From: Ferruginibacter sp.
Lineage (GTDB): Bacteria; Bacteroidota; Bacteroidia; Chitinophagales; Chitinophagaceae
Length of the DNA: 64,000 bases
Assembly: GCA_013141115.1 (NCBI GenBank)
Contig: JABFRP010000001.1
Coordinates: forward strand, 852,376-916,375
Direction of reading: 5' to 3'
The position numbers and the translations under genes were made by a program. Positions 52,026 through 61,136 of the stretch are shown here, piece after piece. A model generated the notes under the pieces. It did not search any database. It was given only the letters and a program-made list of their open reading frames with translations, and had not been told where the DNA came from. How positions within the stretch are numbered: position 1 is the first letter of the stretch; the number at the start of each line of letters is the position of its first letter.

Positions 52026-53054
52026 ATGAAACTTTTTACAAGCCTTTTTGCTTTTTTACTGATCTGTACTGTAAGTGTTGCTCAAGACTTTGATAATGCC
52101 GGTGAGTACATGGGCTTTATCAGCAAACAGCAGGAAAATATTTCCAAAAAATTTATGAGTTATGTAAGTGCATCTGCACACGGTAAAAGAGAAAAAAAGG
52201 TGGAAGCCCTGCGTAATAAATTATTGGATGAAGTACAGGAAGGAAAGATGAATATTTCCGGTATGCCTTCCTTTAAAAATGATAAAAGTTACCGTGACAC
52301 TGCCGTTAATTTTATGAAGCTGTATTACAATGTGCTGAATGAAGATTACAGCAAAATAATAAATATGGAAGAGATAGCGGAGCAAAGCTACGATTTGATG
52401 GAAGCCTATTTAATGGCGGAAGAAAAAGTGAGTGATAAATTAAAAGATGCCAATGACAGGATGAAAGCCGCACAAGCTGTATTTGCTGCAAAGAATAATA
52501 TCAACCTTATCAGCGATAAAAGTGAACTGGGCAATATGATGGAAGAAGTGCATGAAATGAATTTATACCATCACCAGGTGTACCTTTTATTTTTTAAACC
52601 CTACAAGCAGGAAGTGTATTTGCTGGAAGCTATTGAAAAGGGCAACATCACCGGTATAGAACAAAATAAAAATGCCTTGTTGAAATATACGCAAGAAGGA
52701 TTGGAAAAACTGAGCAGCATAAAAGCGTTTAAAGGAGATAACAGCATTGCAATGGCTTGTAAAAGCATGTTGAGTTTTTATGTGAAAGAAGTGAATGACA
52801 AAATGGGTACGGTAAGCGATTTTTTTTTAACTAAAGAACGTTTTGCCACCATAAAAAAAGAATTTGAAAAAAAGAGCAGTCCATCAAAAGAAGAAATAGA
52901 TGGGTATAATAAAGGAGTGGCAGATATTAATAAAGCATCGGACGCTTATAATAAAAATAATCAAACATTGAACCAGCAGCGTAACGAAAATTTAAATACC
53001 TGGAATAGTGCAGTAAAGAATTTCTTTGATGAACATACGCCCCGTTACAAATAA
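52026..53054 (+). CDS. Secreted helical protein, possibly LIC11966-type surface protein
   Basis: The 342-residue protein has a signal peptide (about 1-20, ending VSVAQ) and then long amphipathic helices rich in Lys, Glu, Met and Asn (ISKKFMSYVSASAHGKREKKVEALRNKLLDEVQEG, YDLMEAYLMAEEKVSDKLKDANDRM, HEMNLYHHQVYLLFFKPYKQEVYLLEA). It resembles the LIC11966-type surface protein family of Bacteroidota and Leptospira in outline, but I hold that loosely; no activity is known. The ATG at 52026 fits the signal peptide better than the TTG at 52005. A terminator follows at 53080. Confidence 0.65.
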   Translation: MKLFTSLFAFLLICTVSVAQDFDNAGEYMGFISKQQENISKKFMSYVSASAHGKREKKVEALRNKLLDEVQEGKMNISGMPSFKNDKSYRDTAVNFMKLYYNVLNEDYSKIINMEEIAEQSYDLMEAYLMAEEKVSDKLKDANDRMKAAQAVFAAKNNINLISDKSELGNMMEEVHEMNLYHHQVYLLFFKPYKQEVYLLEAIEKGNITGIEQNKNALLKYTQEGLEKLSSIKAFKGDNSIAMACKSMLSFYVKEVNDKMGTVSDFFLTKERFATIKKEFEKKSSPSKEEIDGYNKGVADINKASDAYNKNNQTLNQQRNENLNTWNSAVKNFFDEHTPRYK

Positions 53055-53079
53055 AGGGTAAAAATAAATATGTGCCACC

Positions 53080-53107
53080 GTCAGGAGTTTACTCCTGACA
53101 TTTTTTT
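53080..53107 (+). terminator. Terminator before pcm
   Basis: A 9-bp stem (GTCAGGAGT / ACTCCTGAC) with loop TT is followed by A and seven T. The pcm ATG lies 16 bases further on. Confidence 0.9.
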
Positions 53108-53122
53108 ATCTTGCAACCACCA

Positions 53123-53779
53123 ATGAGAAAATACGAAGACACTTACCGGCACAAAGGACTGCGAAAAAAACTGATTGATGTACTTAAAGAAAAAGGCATT
53201 ACAGATAACAATGTGCTGGAAGCCATCAACAATATTCCCCGCCACTTTTTTTTAGATAGTGCTTTTGATGAAATTGCTTACGAAGATCGGGCCTTTCCGA
53301 TAAGTGACGGACAAACTATTTCGCAACCTTACACCGTGGCGTACCAAACACAATTGCTGCAGGTAAAACCGCAGGATAAAATTTTAGAAATAGGTACCGG
53401 CAGTATTTACCAGGCATCGGTACTGGCCGAAATGGGTGCCAAAGTTTTTACCATCGAAAGACAAAAAAATCTTTTTGAAAAAACAAAGCAATTCATTTTT
53501 AAAACCAAATATCCTAACCTTAAGTTCTTTTATGGTGATGGTTTTGAAGGATTACCTACTTATGCGCCTTTTGATAAAGTGATCATTACGGCAGCGGCGC
53601 CTTTTGTACCGCCCAAATTAATTGCACAATTAAAAACCGGTGGCAAAATGATTATTCCTGTAGATGAAGGAGCCCACCAGCGAATGCTGCGGCTTACTAA
53701 AAATGCAGATGGCAGTTATGAGGAAGAAGCTTTTGAGAATTTTTCTTTTGTGCCTATGCTTACGGGTAAAAATGGGTAA
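53123..53779 (+). CDS. pcm: Protein-L-isoaspartate O-methyltransferase
   Basis: Pcm transfers a methyl group from SAM to isoaspartyl residues in damaged proteins so they can revert. The 218-residue protein shows the family order: RHFFLD (about 40), DGQTISQPYTVAYQTQLL (62-79), the SAM-binding ILEIGTGSIYQASVLAEMGA (about 87-106), VFTIER with the acidic SAM contact, a GDGFEGLP loop, FDKVIITAAAPFVP, and GGKMIIPV near the end. GTGSIYQ replaces the more usual GTGSGYQ, a conservative loop change. The ATG at 53123 is chosen over a TTG at 53111. Confidence 0.93.
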   Translation: MRKYEDTYRHKGLRKKLIDVLKEKGITDNNVLEAINNIPRHFFLDSAFDEIAYEDRAFPISDGQTISQPYTVAYQTQLLQVKPQDKILEIGTGSIYQASVLAEMGAKVFTIERQKNLFEKTKQFIFKTKYPNLKFFYGDGFEGLPTYAPFDKVIITAAAPFVPPKLIAQLKTGGKMIIPVDEGAHQRMLRLTKNADGSYEEEAFENFSFVPMLTGKNG

Positions 53780-53793
53780 TACTTTTAATTTAA

Positions 53794-54213
53794 CTATTTT
53801 AAACTTAGCTGTGCATAGTTAGGGTGCTCAGGATTAACAATCAGTTCTTGCCTTCTCGGATGTATCAAAACATCCATTTCTTCCATAGGGATGGCACCTA
53901 ACAAAGGTTCATTGTCGCCTTGCAAAACCATAGCGCTGCAAATTGCAGTACGGTTTTTAAATTTTACATGAATAGGTCCAACAACATCATATTCCTGTAC
54001 ACTGCCATCCGCCATGATGGCTTTTCTTTTTTCAATAAAACTCAGTTCCAGCTGGGCTTGTATAGATTCATTAATGGCCATCATATAAGCGCCACTATCG
54101 ACCATCATCTTTACTTCAATTTTTTTTATTTCTTCCTCACCTATAATATGGCGTTTAGCCATTGCCAAATCATCTCCATTTATCAAAGTAATATCCGCAT
54201 AAACTAATCCCAT
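53794..54213 (-). CDS. Small retropepsin-like (clan AA) aspartic protease, copy 2
   Basis: A 139-residue paralogue of the gene at 12953-13372, with identical start (MGLVYA), the same catalytic DSG in MMVDSGAYMM, the same LLGAIPMEEMDVLIHP element and the same LIVNPEHP tail. Differences lie mainly in residues contacting the active site (LSFIEKRKAIM against LPVIEKRKAQM) and in the central strands. The ATG at 54213 is supported by the paralogue and by a matching TATCTTTA box. It converges on pcm, whose stop is 14 bases away, and is divergent from the small membrane protein gene. Confidence 0.8.
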   Translation of the reverse strand: MGLVYADITLINGDDLAMAKRHIIGEEEIKKIEVKMMVDSGAYMMAINESIQAQLELSFIEKRKAIMADGSVQEYDVVGPIHVKFKNRTAICSAMVLQGDNEPLLGAIPMEEMDVLIHPRRQELIVNPEHPNYAQLSLK

Positions 54214-54227
54214 AATATTGATTTTTA

Positions 54228-54235
54228 TAAAGATA
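54228..54235 (-). promoter_or_regulatory. Candidate -7 box (TATCTTTA) for the second retropepsin-like gene
   Basis: The same box at the same 14-base distance from the ATG as in the paralogue at 12931-12938. The divergent TATATTTG at 54289-54296 could serve the membrane-protein gene, but it is only 3 bases from that ATG. Confidence 0.45.
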
Positions 54236-54299
54236 CTAAAGTAAAAGCTAATTTTACCATCAGCAAATAAGGCTACGTTACAAAGCAATATATTTGCTT

Positions 54300-54605
54300 A
54301 TGAAGATTTTTTCCAAATTTGTTTTTATTTGCAACCTGTGTTTTATAGCATCGGTAATATTACGTTTTGTAGAAAATGCCAAAAAGAAAAGTGGCCATTT
54401 TGACGGACAAATTTTATTAAAACCATTGGAAAGTATGCTGGTGGTTTTGGGGTATGGCTCTGTAATTATCAGTTTTATTTTTTTACTGGCTTGCGTATAT
54501 TGGCTGATCGCAAAAAAAATTAAACAAATTCCCCGTTGGCTTGTAATTACTAACTTAGTATTCTTTGTAATTCAATTCTATTACTTTTTCTTTAGCAATT
54601 TTTAA
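54300..54605 (+). CDS. Small membrane protein of unknown function
   Basis: I do not recognise a family. The 101-residue product has three hydrophobic segments (about 4-22, 46-70 and 80-98) separated by short charged loops (ENAKKKSGHFDG, AKKIKQIPRW), so it is an inner-membrane protein with little outside the bilayer. Its stop is followed directly by the ATG of the queuosine-precursor transporter, so the two are translated from one message and may act together. The ATG at 54300 lies 3 bases after a TATATTTG box, which implies either a leaderless message or a promoter elsewhere. Confidence 0.6.
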   Translation: MKIFSKFVFICNLCFIASVILRFVENAKKKSGHFDGQILLKPLESMLVVLGYGSVIISFIFLLACVYWLIAKKIKQIPRWLVITNLVFFVIQFYYFFFSNF

Positions 54606-55406
54606 ATGATACACAACATACTTAAAGACAAAAGCACCAAACTCTTTATTATTTTGGGCGGCATTTTTATTGCCAGCGCTTTAATAGCTGAGGTAATTGG
54701 TGTAAAAATATTTTCGCTGGAAGATACGTTGGGTATTAAAAGAGCCAACATTAATTTGTTTGGCAGCCCTTTTAATTTTCACCTTACCGCCGGGGTATTA
54801 TTGTGGCCGGTGGTTTTTATAATGACGGATATTATTAATGAATATTACGGCACAAGAGGGGTGAAATTTTTATCTTACCTCGCCATTGTTTTAATCAGTT
54901 ATGCTTTCCTCATTTTTACAGGTGCTATTAATTTATCTCCCTCTGAATATTTTTCTGTAGGTAATGGAATCGATAAACCCGACAATGCCTTCAGGGGAAT
55001 TTTTGGCCAGGGCTTATGGATCATCATTGGTTCGATGGTAGCATTTTTGATCGGGCAAATTTTAGATGTGCTGGTTTTTCACCGTATAAAAAAAATCACG
55101 GGTGAAAAAAATATCTGGCTAAGGGCCACCGGCTCTACATTAATATCTCAGCTGGTGGATAGTTTTGTGGTACTCTTCATTGCATTTTATATTGGCAAAC
55201 GCATTCAAACAGGGCAGGGCGAAGCATGGAGTTTGCACCAGGTTTTAGTAACCGGTACCGGCAATTATATTTACAAATTTGCTGTTGCTATTGTATTAAC
55301 CCCGGTCATCTACCTCATTCATGGTTGGATAGAAAAGTATTTAGGCAAAAAACTGGCTGCCGAAATAAAGGATGCAGCAATGAATGCCCCGGCTTCAACG
55401 GATTAA
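54606..55406 (+). CDS. Queuosine precursor transporter (YhhQ/VUT family)
   Basis: This 266-residue inner-membrane protein of the VUT family imports queuosine precursors such as preQ0/preQ1 for tRNA modification. The conserved parts are the N-terminal TM with FIASALIAEVIGVKIF, GVLLWPVVFIMTDIINEYYGTRG after TM2, the GNGID..DNAFR-like loop, IIGSMVAFLIGQILDVLVFHRIKKITG, and LRATGSTLISQLVDSFVVLFIAFYIG. These identify the family well. No queuosine biosynthesis genes are nearby. It follows a small membrane protein gene without a gap. TrhO at 3286-4332 also acts on the wobble base of tRNA, though on U34 rather than G34. Confidence 0.9.
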   Translation: MIHNILKDKSTKLFIILGGIFIASALIAEVIGVKIFSLEDTLGIKRANINLFGSPFNFHLTAGVLLWPVVFIMTDIINEYYGTRGVKFLSYLAIVLISYAFLIFTGAINLSPSEYFSVGNGIDKPDNAFRGIFGQGLWIIIGSMVAFLIGQILDVLVFHRIKKITGEKNIWLRATGSTLISQLVDSFVVLFIAFYIGKRIQTGQGEAWSLHQVLVTGTGNYIYKFAVAIVLTPVIYLIHGWIEKYLGKKLAAEIKDAAMNAPASTD

Positions 55407-55517
55407 ATATTGCAACGTTTCTTATCTGTATTTAAATTATATTATTTTTTTTAAGTATGATGTTGATTTTACAAAATTCAGGCAGCAAATATCATTATTT
55501 TATGGTCTAATGTTTTG

Positions 55518-55570
55518 AAACCCAATAAGGAAAGCTATTCTATTTAATGACGCTTTTTTTTATTGGGTTT
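55518..55570 (+). terminator. Candidate stem-loop before the tandem PKD genes
   Basis: An 11-bp stem (AAACCCAATAA / TTATTGGGTTT) encloses 31 bases that contain a T run. It may terminate the transporter operon or fold in the leader of the next gene. A TATCTTCA promoter-like box follows near 55578. Confidence 0.5.
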
Positions 55571-55605
55571 TTCAATTATCTTCATGTCAGGGGAAACTAA
55601 AACTA

Positions 55606-58587
55606 ATGAGAAAATTTTACCAAAACAACCGGTTGATTAGTCAACCTATTTACCGCTTTTTTATATTTTTTTTATTGGCAGGAGCAGGTAGTTTTTCTGC
55701 GTTTGCACAATGCCCGCCCAATATAGATTTTGAAATGGGAGATTTTACGGGGTGGCAATGTTATATACAAAATGGTTATTCGGGAGGTACACCTAATCCA
55801 ACATTATCAGTTCCTATTCCCGGAAGACATGATATGTTATTTACTCCCCCTGGTAATGGATCAGATCCTTACGGAAACTTTCCTCAAAATTGCCCTAATG
55901 GAAGTGGACATTCTATCAGGATTGGTCATATAACAACAGGCGGGCAAATGGTAGATAAAGTATCGTACACATTTACAATTCCAGCTAATCAAAATACTTT
56001 CAATTTAATATATAATTATGCACTTGTTTTGAATGACGGCGGAGGTAATCATAATGTAACCAATCAGCCAAGGTTTATAATTGAAACTAAAAATATTACT
56101 GATGGTAGTGCATTACCTTGTCAATTAGCTGAGATTAATGTGGCTACAAATTTGCCAGGTTTTTTTCAGTCTCCTACAAACGCCCCCAATGGAAGTATAG
56201 TAAAATGTAGAAACTGGGCGGCCGGCTCATTAAATTTAGATGGTTATGCTGGTAAAACTATTGAAATAGCATTTACAGTAACTGGCTGTGGATTAGGAGG
56301 GGGAACTCATTTTGGTTATGCATACCTTGATGTTAATACAGAATGCAGCAGTGCTTTTACCGGTGCTACATTTTGTCCGGATGATACTACAATAACGGTT
56401 GTAGCACCTTCAGGCTATGCTGGTTATCAGTGGTGGAATGGAGATCATACAATATCATACCCTCAGGGTAACCAACAAAGTTTAACACTTAATCCGCCAC
56501 CACTTGCCGGAGATTCATTAACTGTAGATTTGGAACCATTTAATGGTTATGGTTGTTCAGCACAATTGAAAGCCTATCTTTTTGATACCCTCACTGTTCA
56601 ATCCAATGCAGGCGTCGATAGAGAAACCTGCGATAATAATCCCGTTCAATTAGGCGGCCCGCCAATACCTGGCCGTGTATATAAATGGACACCGGTAACT
56701 GGTTTAAGTGACCCCAATATTTCTAATCCCATTGCTACACCTTCGGTAAGTACTACATATACTTTAACCGTAACCAACAGTGGCGGAGGTTGTGCCACCC
56801 CCGATGTAGTAAATGTAGATGTAGATATTTTAAGTGATTCTATTGAACTGATTGGTCCGGCCTCTCATTGCACTGTTACCGGAGAAACGGTAGTATTAAA
56901 AGTATTGCCGCATGATAATATACAATGGTACAGAAATACATCGCCTATACCCGGTGCTACTCAAACTTCGTTAACGGTAACTCAGTCTGGGGCTTATTAT
57001 GCTTATGTTTCAAGTTCTTCCGGCTGCAACAGAACTACGGCAATAAAACAAATTGATATTTGGGAAACACCTGTGGCTGGCTTTAGCACCAATAATGCTA
57101 CACAATGTAATGCAGGCAACCAGTTTGTATTTACCAATACCAGCACTTTGGCAACCGGTACTTTGCAATATGCATGGGATTTGGGTGATGGTACTTTGGC
57201 GAGTACAATGGATGTAACGCATACTTATCCTAAAGAAGGCAATTATACTGTAAAACTTTTAGTAACTGCTCCAGGTGGTTGTATGGATAGCAGCAGGTTT
57301 GATGTTGTTGTAAACCCAAGTCCGGCATCTGCCTTTACTATTGATGCGGCAGAACAATGTTTTAAAAACAATTGGTTTGTATTTAATACCACCAGTACTG
57401 TATCAACAGGCATATTAACCTATATCTGGGATTTTGGTGATGGTAATGTTGATTACTCCAATGATATTGCACACAAATATGCACAAGCCGGCACTTATAT
57501 AGTAAAACTAACTGCCAAAGAAACCATTGGCGGGTGTACAGATGATAGCAGCTTTACCGTAATAGCCCACCAAAGCCCCGTCGCTAATTTTGTAATTAAT
57601 AATACCCCGCAATGTTTCCCCGGGCATCAGTTTGTATTAACCAATGGTACCTCCATTTTATCTGATACATTATTGTATACATGGGATATGGGAGATGGCG
57701 TAATTAAAACCGATAAAGCCCCTGTTTACAGCTATGCAAAAGCGGGTAACTATACCATTAAATTACTGGTAGGTTCTCTTTTTGGCTGCCAGGATAGTAT
57801 TGCGGCAAATGTAGTGGTACATCCTGTGCCTTTGGCCGATTTTACTATTAAGCCAATATGTGTAAACCTACAGGTACCTATCATTAACCGCACATTTAAT
57901 AATACCACATCTACCGTTAATTATTTATGGGATTTTGGTAATGGGCATACAGATAATATAAAAAGCCCGGTATACAGTTATCCAACTGCGGGAACTTACT
58001 CCGTTTCATTATCCGTAAGCACAGCACAATGCCCTGTATCTTTTGATACTAAAACAATTAAAGTGGCCATTGAAGATCAGCTTCCGGGAATTGTATATCC
58101 GGATGTAGATGCTGCATTTAATTATCCTGAACAATTGCAGGCAAGGCCAATAGGTAACGGAGTTATATGGACACCGCCAACCAACCTTAGTAACCGCTTT
58201 AGTTTTACACCAACCTTTAAAGGGCTTACCCCTCAGTTGTATACGGTGCAAATAAAAACTGCCACGGGATGTATAACAGTAGATACACAATTGGTAAAGA
58301 CCCATAAAAATATAAAAATCTATGTGCCTACAGGATTTACTCCTGATGGTAATACTATAAATGAAAGGTTGCGTCCGGTATTGATTGGTTTTACCAAAGT
58401 AAATTATTTCAGGATATACAATAGATGGGGCCAGTTACTATTTAGTATGAAAAGTGATATGCCGGGTTGGGATGGAAGAATAAACGGCGCCCTTGCCGAA
58501 ACACAAACTGTGGTATGGATGATAGAAGCGGTAGATGTAGATGGTAAAGTACATAATCAACAAGGTACTACAGTGCTGTATCGTTAA
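55606..58587 (+). CDS. T9SS-secreted surface protein with four PKD modules (tandem paralogue A)
   Basis: The 993-residue protein has a signal peptide (about 1-35, ending AFAQ), a jelly-roll-like N-terminal domain (about 36-250: CPPNIDFEMGDFTGWQCY, FPQNCPNGSGHSIRIG, SYTFTIPANQNTFNLIYNYAL), two Ig-like segments, four PKD modules (about 490-830, motifs WDLGDG, WDFGDG, WDMGDG, WDFGNG) and a gliding-type sorting domain (VPTGFTPDGNTINERLRPV, YNRWGQLLF, TVVWMIEAVDVDGK). The next gene is a close paralogue with the same order but only two PKD modules. Export by T9SS and a binding or adhesive role are inferred. Confidence 0.87.
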   Translation: MRKFYQNNRLISQPIYRFFIFFLLAGAGSFSAFAQCPPNIDFEMGDFTGWQCYIQNGYSGGTPNPTLSVPIPGRHDMLFTPPGNGSDPYGNFPQNCPNGSGHSIRIGHITTGGQMVDKVSYTFTIPANQNTFNLIYNYALVLNDGGGNHNVTNQPRFIIETKNITDGSALPCQLAEINVATNLPGFFQSPTNAPNGSIVKCRNWAAGSLNLDGYAGKTIEIAFTVTGCGLGGGTHFGYAYLDVNTECSSAFTGATFCPDDTTITVVAPSGYAGYQWWNGDHTISYPQGNQQSLTLNPPPLAGDSLTVDLEPFNGYGCSAQLKAYLFDTLTVQSNAGVDRETCDNNPVQLGGPPIPGRVYKWTPVTGLSDPNISNPIATPSVSTTYTLTVTNSGGGCATPDVVNVDVDILSDSIELIGPASHCTVTGETVVLKVLPHDNIQWYRNTSPIPGATQTSLTVTQSGAYYAYVSSSSGCNRTTAIKQIDIWETPVAGFSTNNATQCNAGNQFVFTNTSTLATGTLQYAWDLGDGTLASTMDVTHTYPKEGNYTVKLLVTAPGGCMDSSRFDVVVNPSPASAFTIDAAEQCFKNNWFVFNTTSTVSTGILTYIWDFGDGNVDYSNDIAHKYAQAGTYIVKLTAKETIGGCTDDSSFTVIAHQSPVANFVINNTPQCFPGHQFVLTNGTSILSDTLLYTWDMGDGVIKTDKAPVYSYAKAGNYTIKLLVGSLFGCQDSIAANVVVHPVPLADFTIKPICVNLQVPIINRTFNNTTSTVNYLWDFGNGHTDNIKSPVYSYPTAGTYSVSLSVSTAQCPVSFDTKTIKVAIEDQLPGIVYPDVDAAFNYPEQLQARPIGNGVIWTPPTNLSNRFSFTPTFKGLTPQLYTVQIKTATGCITVDTQLVKTHKNIKIYVPTGFTPDGNTINERLRPVLIGFTKVNYFRIYNRWGQLLFSMKSDMPGWDGRINGALAETQTVVWMIEAVDVDGKVHNQQGTTVLYR

Positions 58588-58599
58588 TAATAATTGAAG

Positions 58600-58630
58600 T
58601 AGATTTGAAATGTAGTGAACAAAAAAAAAA
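58600..58630 (+). promoter_or_regulatory. Candidate promoter and A10 leader of the second tandem PKD gene
   Basis: TAGATTTG (58600-58607) fits TAnnTTTG. Downstream is a run of ten A (58621-58630) ending directly before the GTG start. A-rich leaders can aid translation in this phylum, and the homopolymer could vary in length. Confidence 0.45.
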
Positions 58631-61081
58631 GTGAACATATTGTTTTTAAATACAGATTTTAAGCGCTTCTTTAAGTCGTCTTTTTTAGTAACGCTTCTTG
58701 CACTAATTACTGTTTCTCAAAAAGCAGTGGCGCAATGCCCAACTAATATTGATTTTGAACAGGGTGATTTTAGTGGCTGGAAATGCTACGGAGGCTCCAT
58801 TGAAATGAACACCGGGGTGCTTTTATTAGGCCCTGCAGGTTCACCCATTGCTAACCGCCATACAATGCTCACTTTTTCTCCATCCGGTGGTATTGTGGAT
58901 TATTGGGGTGGCTTTCCTCAAAACTGTCCTAATGGAAGTGGTCATTCCATTCGTTTAGGAAATGGCTCTGGCGGAAGAGGGGCAGAAAAAGTTTCTTATA
59001 CCTTCACCATTCCCGCCAATCAAAATAAGTTTAGCTTAATTTATAATTATGCCATTGTGCTGCAGGATTTTGGTCATACAGCAGCTCAGCAACCAAGGTT
59101 AACTATTGAGGTATTAAATTTAACTGATAATATTCAAGACCCCTGTTCGTCTTTTGATTTTGTAGTGGGTGCAAACCTGCCGGGTTTTTATGATTCGCCG
59201 GAGAGTTCGCCAACACTTCCTGTGCGTTGTAAAGATTGGTCTGCTGCATCAATTAATTTAGATGGCAAAGCTGGTAAAACCATTCAAATATCTTTTACCA
59301 CCAACGATTGTTCGCAGGGCGCACATTTTGGATATGCTTATATTGATATAAATGCACAATGCGGCAGTTCTTTCATTGGTGCCACATTTTGCCCCAGCGA
59401 TACAGCAGTAAATATTACAGCACCATTTGGTTATCAAGGTTATAAATGGTTCGATAATAATAACCAGGTGTTAGGTGTACAGCAAACGCTTACTTTAAAA
59501 CCGCTACCTCCTTCAGGCTCTACCGTTTCGGTTGAATTAACACCTTACAATGGCTATGGTTGTGTAACTACACTGGTTGCAGAATTGTGGGATACGCTTA
59601 CCGTTAGTGCCGATGCTGGTCCGGATAATTGCGATGTTTTTCCTGTTCAAATAGGAGCGCCACCTCAACCCGGCCTTGTATATAAATGGACTCCGGCAAC
59701 AGGTTTAAGTAATCCTGATATATCCAACCCGGTAGCATCTCCTTTAGTAAATACACAGTATACTTTAACTGTATCAAGTAGTGGTGGTGGTTGTGTTGCT
59801 ACTGATGTGGTAAATGTAAATACAAAAGTTTTAAACGATGCAATAGAACTTATTGGTACTGCATCAATTTGTAAAGGCAGCGGGCAATCGGCAAGTTTAA
59901 AAGTATTTCCTGCCGACAGTATACAATGGTTTAAAGATAATTTTGCCATTTCCGGAGCCAATCAAACCGTATTAAATATTAATCAAACAGGTGCTTATTA
60001 TGCAATGGTATTTAACAGTACCGGCTGCTCACTTACTACTGCAGTTAAGCAAATAGATATTTTTGATTCGCCGGTAGCTGGTTTTACTGTTAATGCAGCC
60101 TCGCAATGTTTTGCAGGCAACCAGTTTGTATTTGCCAATAACAGCAATGTGCCTGCGGGTACACTGCAATACCTGTGGAATTTAGGAGATGCTACTACGC
60201 TTAACACAACAGATGTTACGCATAATTATACAGCATCCGGTAACTATACAGTAAAATTATTAGTAGAAGGTTTAGGCGGATGTAAAGATAGTATTAGCAG
60301 GGATGTGGTAATTATTCCAACACCTTCAGCTGATTTTACATTACAGCCTGTTTGTGAAAATTTACCTGTACCATTATTAAATAATACTTTTAACAACACT
60401 GCATCAACCATCAATTATTTGTGGGATTTTGGCAATGGACATACAGAGAATATTAAAACACCTGTGTACAGTTATCCTTTGGCCGGAACTTATACTATTA
60501 AGCTAACGGTTAGCACAGCGCAATGCCCCGTTGCATTTAATACCAAAGCTATTAATGTTATTATTGAAGGTAAGTTGCAGGGAATTGCATACCCGGATAA
60601 GGACGCTGCATTTAATTTTGCGGAGCCATTGCAAGCCAGAACTATTGGCACCATTGTAACATGGACACCAGCAACTAATTTAAATAACCGTTTTAGTTTT
60701 ACACCCACGTTTAAAGGACTTACACAACAACTGTATACTATTGAAATTAAAACTGCAGCCGGCTGTATAACAGTTGATACACAATTAGTGAAAACGCATA
60801 AAAAGATAGAGATCTATGTGCCTACAGTATTTACGCCTAACTCTAATGGTTTAAACGACCGATTGCGCCCTGTTTTGATAGGCTTTATTAAAGTGAATTA
60901 TTTTAGAGTTTATAATCGTTGGGGGCAATTGTTATTTAGTATGAACAGCGATGAGCCCGGTTGGGATGGAAAGATAAATAATATACCTGCAGATATGCAA
61001 ACTGTAGTGTGGATGATTGAAGCGGTGGATGTAGATGGAAAAATGCATCAGCGGCAGGGCACAACAATACTGATGAAGTAA
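58631..61081 (+). CDS. T9SS-secreted surface protein with two PKD modules (tandem paralogue B)
   Basis: The 816-residue protein repeats the order of its upstream neighbour: signal peptide (about 1-35, ending KAVAQ), jelly-roll-like domain beginning CPTNIDFEQGDFSGWKCY, two Ig-like segments, PKD modules and a sorting domain (VPTVFTPNSNGLNDRLRPV, YNRWGQLLF, TVVWMIEAVDVDGK). Only the first- and last-type PKD modules of the neighbour are present; two internal ones (about 177 residues) are missing. No ATG precedes the signal peptide, so translation must begin at GTG (58631) or TTG (58640). Co-transcription with the 43-base-upstream neighbour is also possible. Confidence 0.85.
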   Translation: MNILFLNTDFKRFFKSSFLVTLLALITVSQKAVAQCPTNIDFEQGDFSGWKCYGGSIEMNTGVLLLGPAGSPIANRHTMLTFSPSGGIVDYWGGFPQNCPNGSGHSIRLGNGSGGRGAEKVSYTFTIPANQNKFSLIYNYAIVLQDFGHTAAQQPRLTIEVLNLTDNIQDPCSSFDFVVGANLPGFYDSPESSPTLPVRCKDWSAASINLDGKAGKTIQISFTTNDCSQGAHFGYAYIDINAQCGSSFIGATFCPSDTAVNITAPFGYQGYKWFDNNNQVLGVQQTLTLKPLPPSGSTVSVELTPYNGYGCVTTLVAELWDTLTVSADAGPDNCDVFPVQIGAPPQPGLVYKWTPATGLSNPDISNPVASPLVNTQYTLTVSSSGGGCVATDVVNVNTKVLNDAIELIGTASICKGSGQSASLKVFPADSIQWFKDNFAISGANQTVLNINQTGAYYAMVFNSTGCSLTTAVKQIDIFDSPVAGFTVNAASQCFAGNQFVFANNSNVPAGTLQYLWNLGDATTLNTTDVTHNYTASGNYTVKLLVEGLGGCKDSISRDVVIIPTPSADFTLQPVCENLPVPLLNNTFNNTASTINYLWDFGNGHTENIKTPVYSYPLAGTYTIKLTVSTAQCPVAFNTKAINVIIEGKLQGIAYPDKDAAFNFAEPLQARTIGTIVTWTPATNLNNRFSFTPTFKGLTQQLYTIEIKTAAGCITVDTQLVKTHKKIEIYVPTVFTPNSNGLNDRLRPVLIGFIKVNYFRVYNRWGQLLFSMNSDEPGWDGKINNIPADMQTVVWMIEAVDVDGKMHQRQGTTILMK

Positions 61082-61103
61082 AAAAGAATACAAATACTTT
61101 TTG

Positions 61104-61136
61104 CAACGCTTCTTAACAGAATGCGTTGTTTTTTTT
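61104..61136 (+). terminator. Terminator after the tandem PKD genes
   Basis: Stem CAACGC-TTCT / AGAA-(T)-GCGTTG with loop TAAC and one bulge, followed by a T run of at least eight. Confidence 0.85.
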
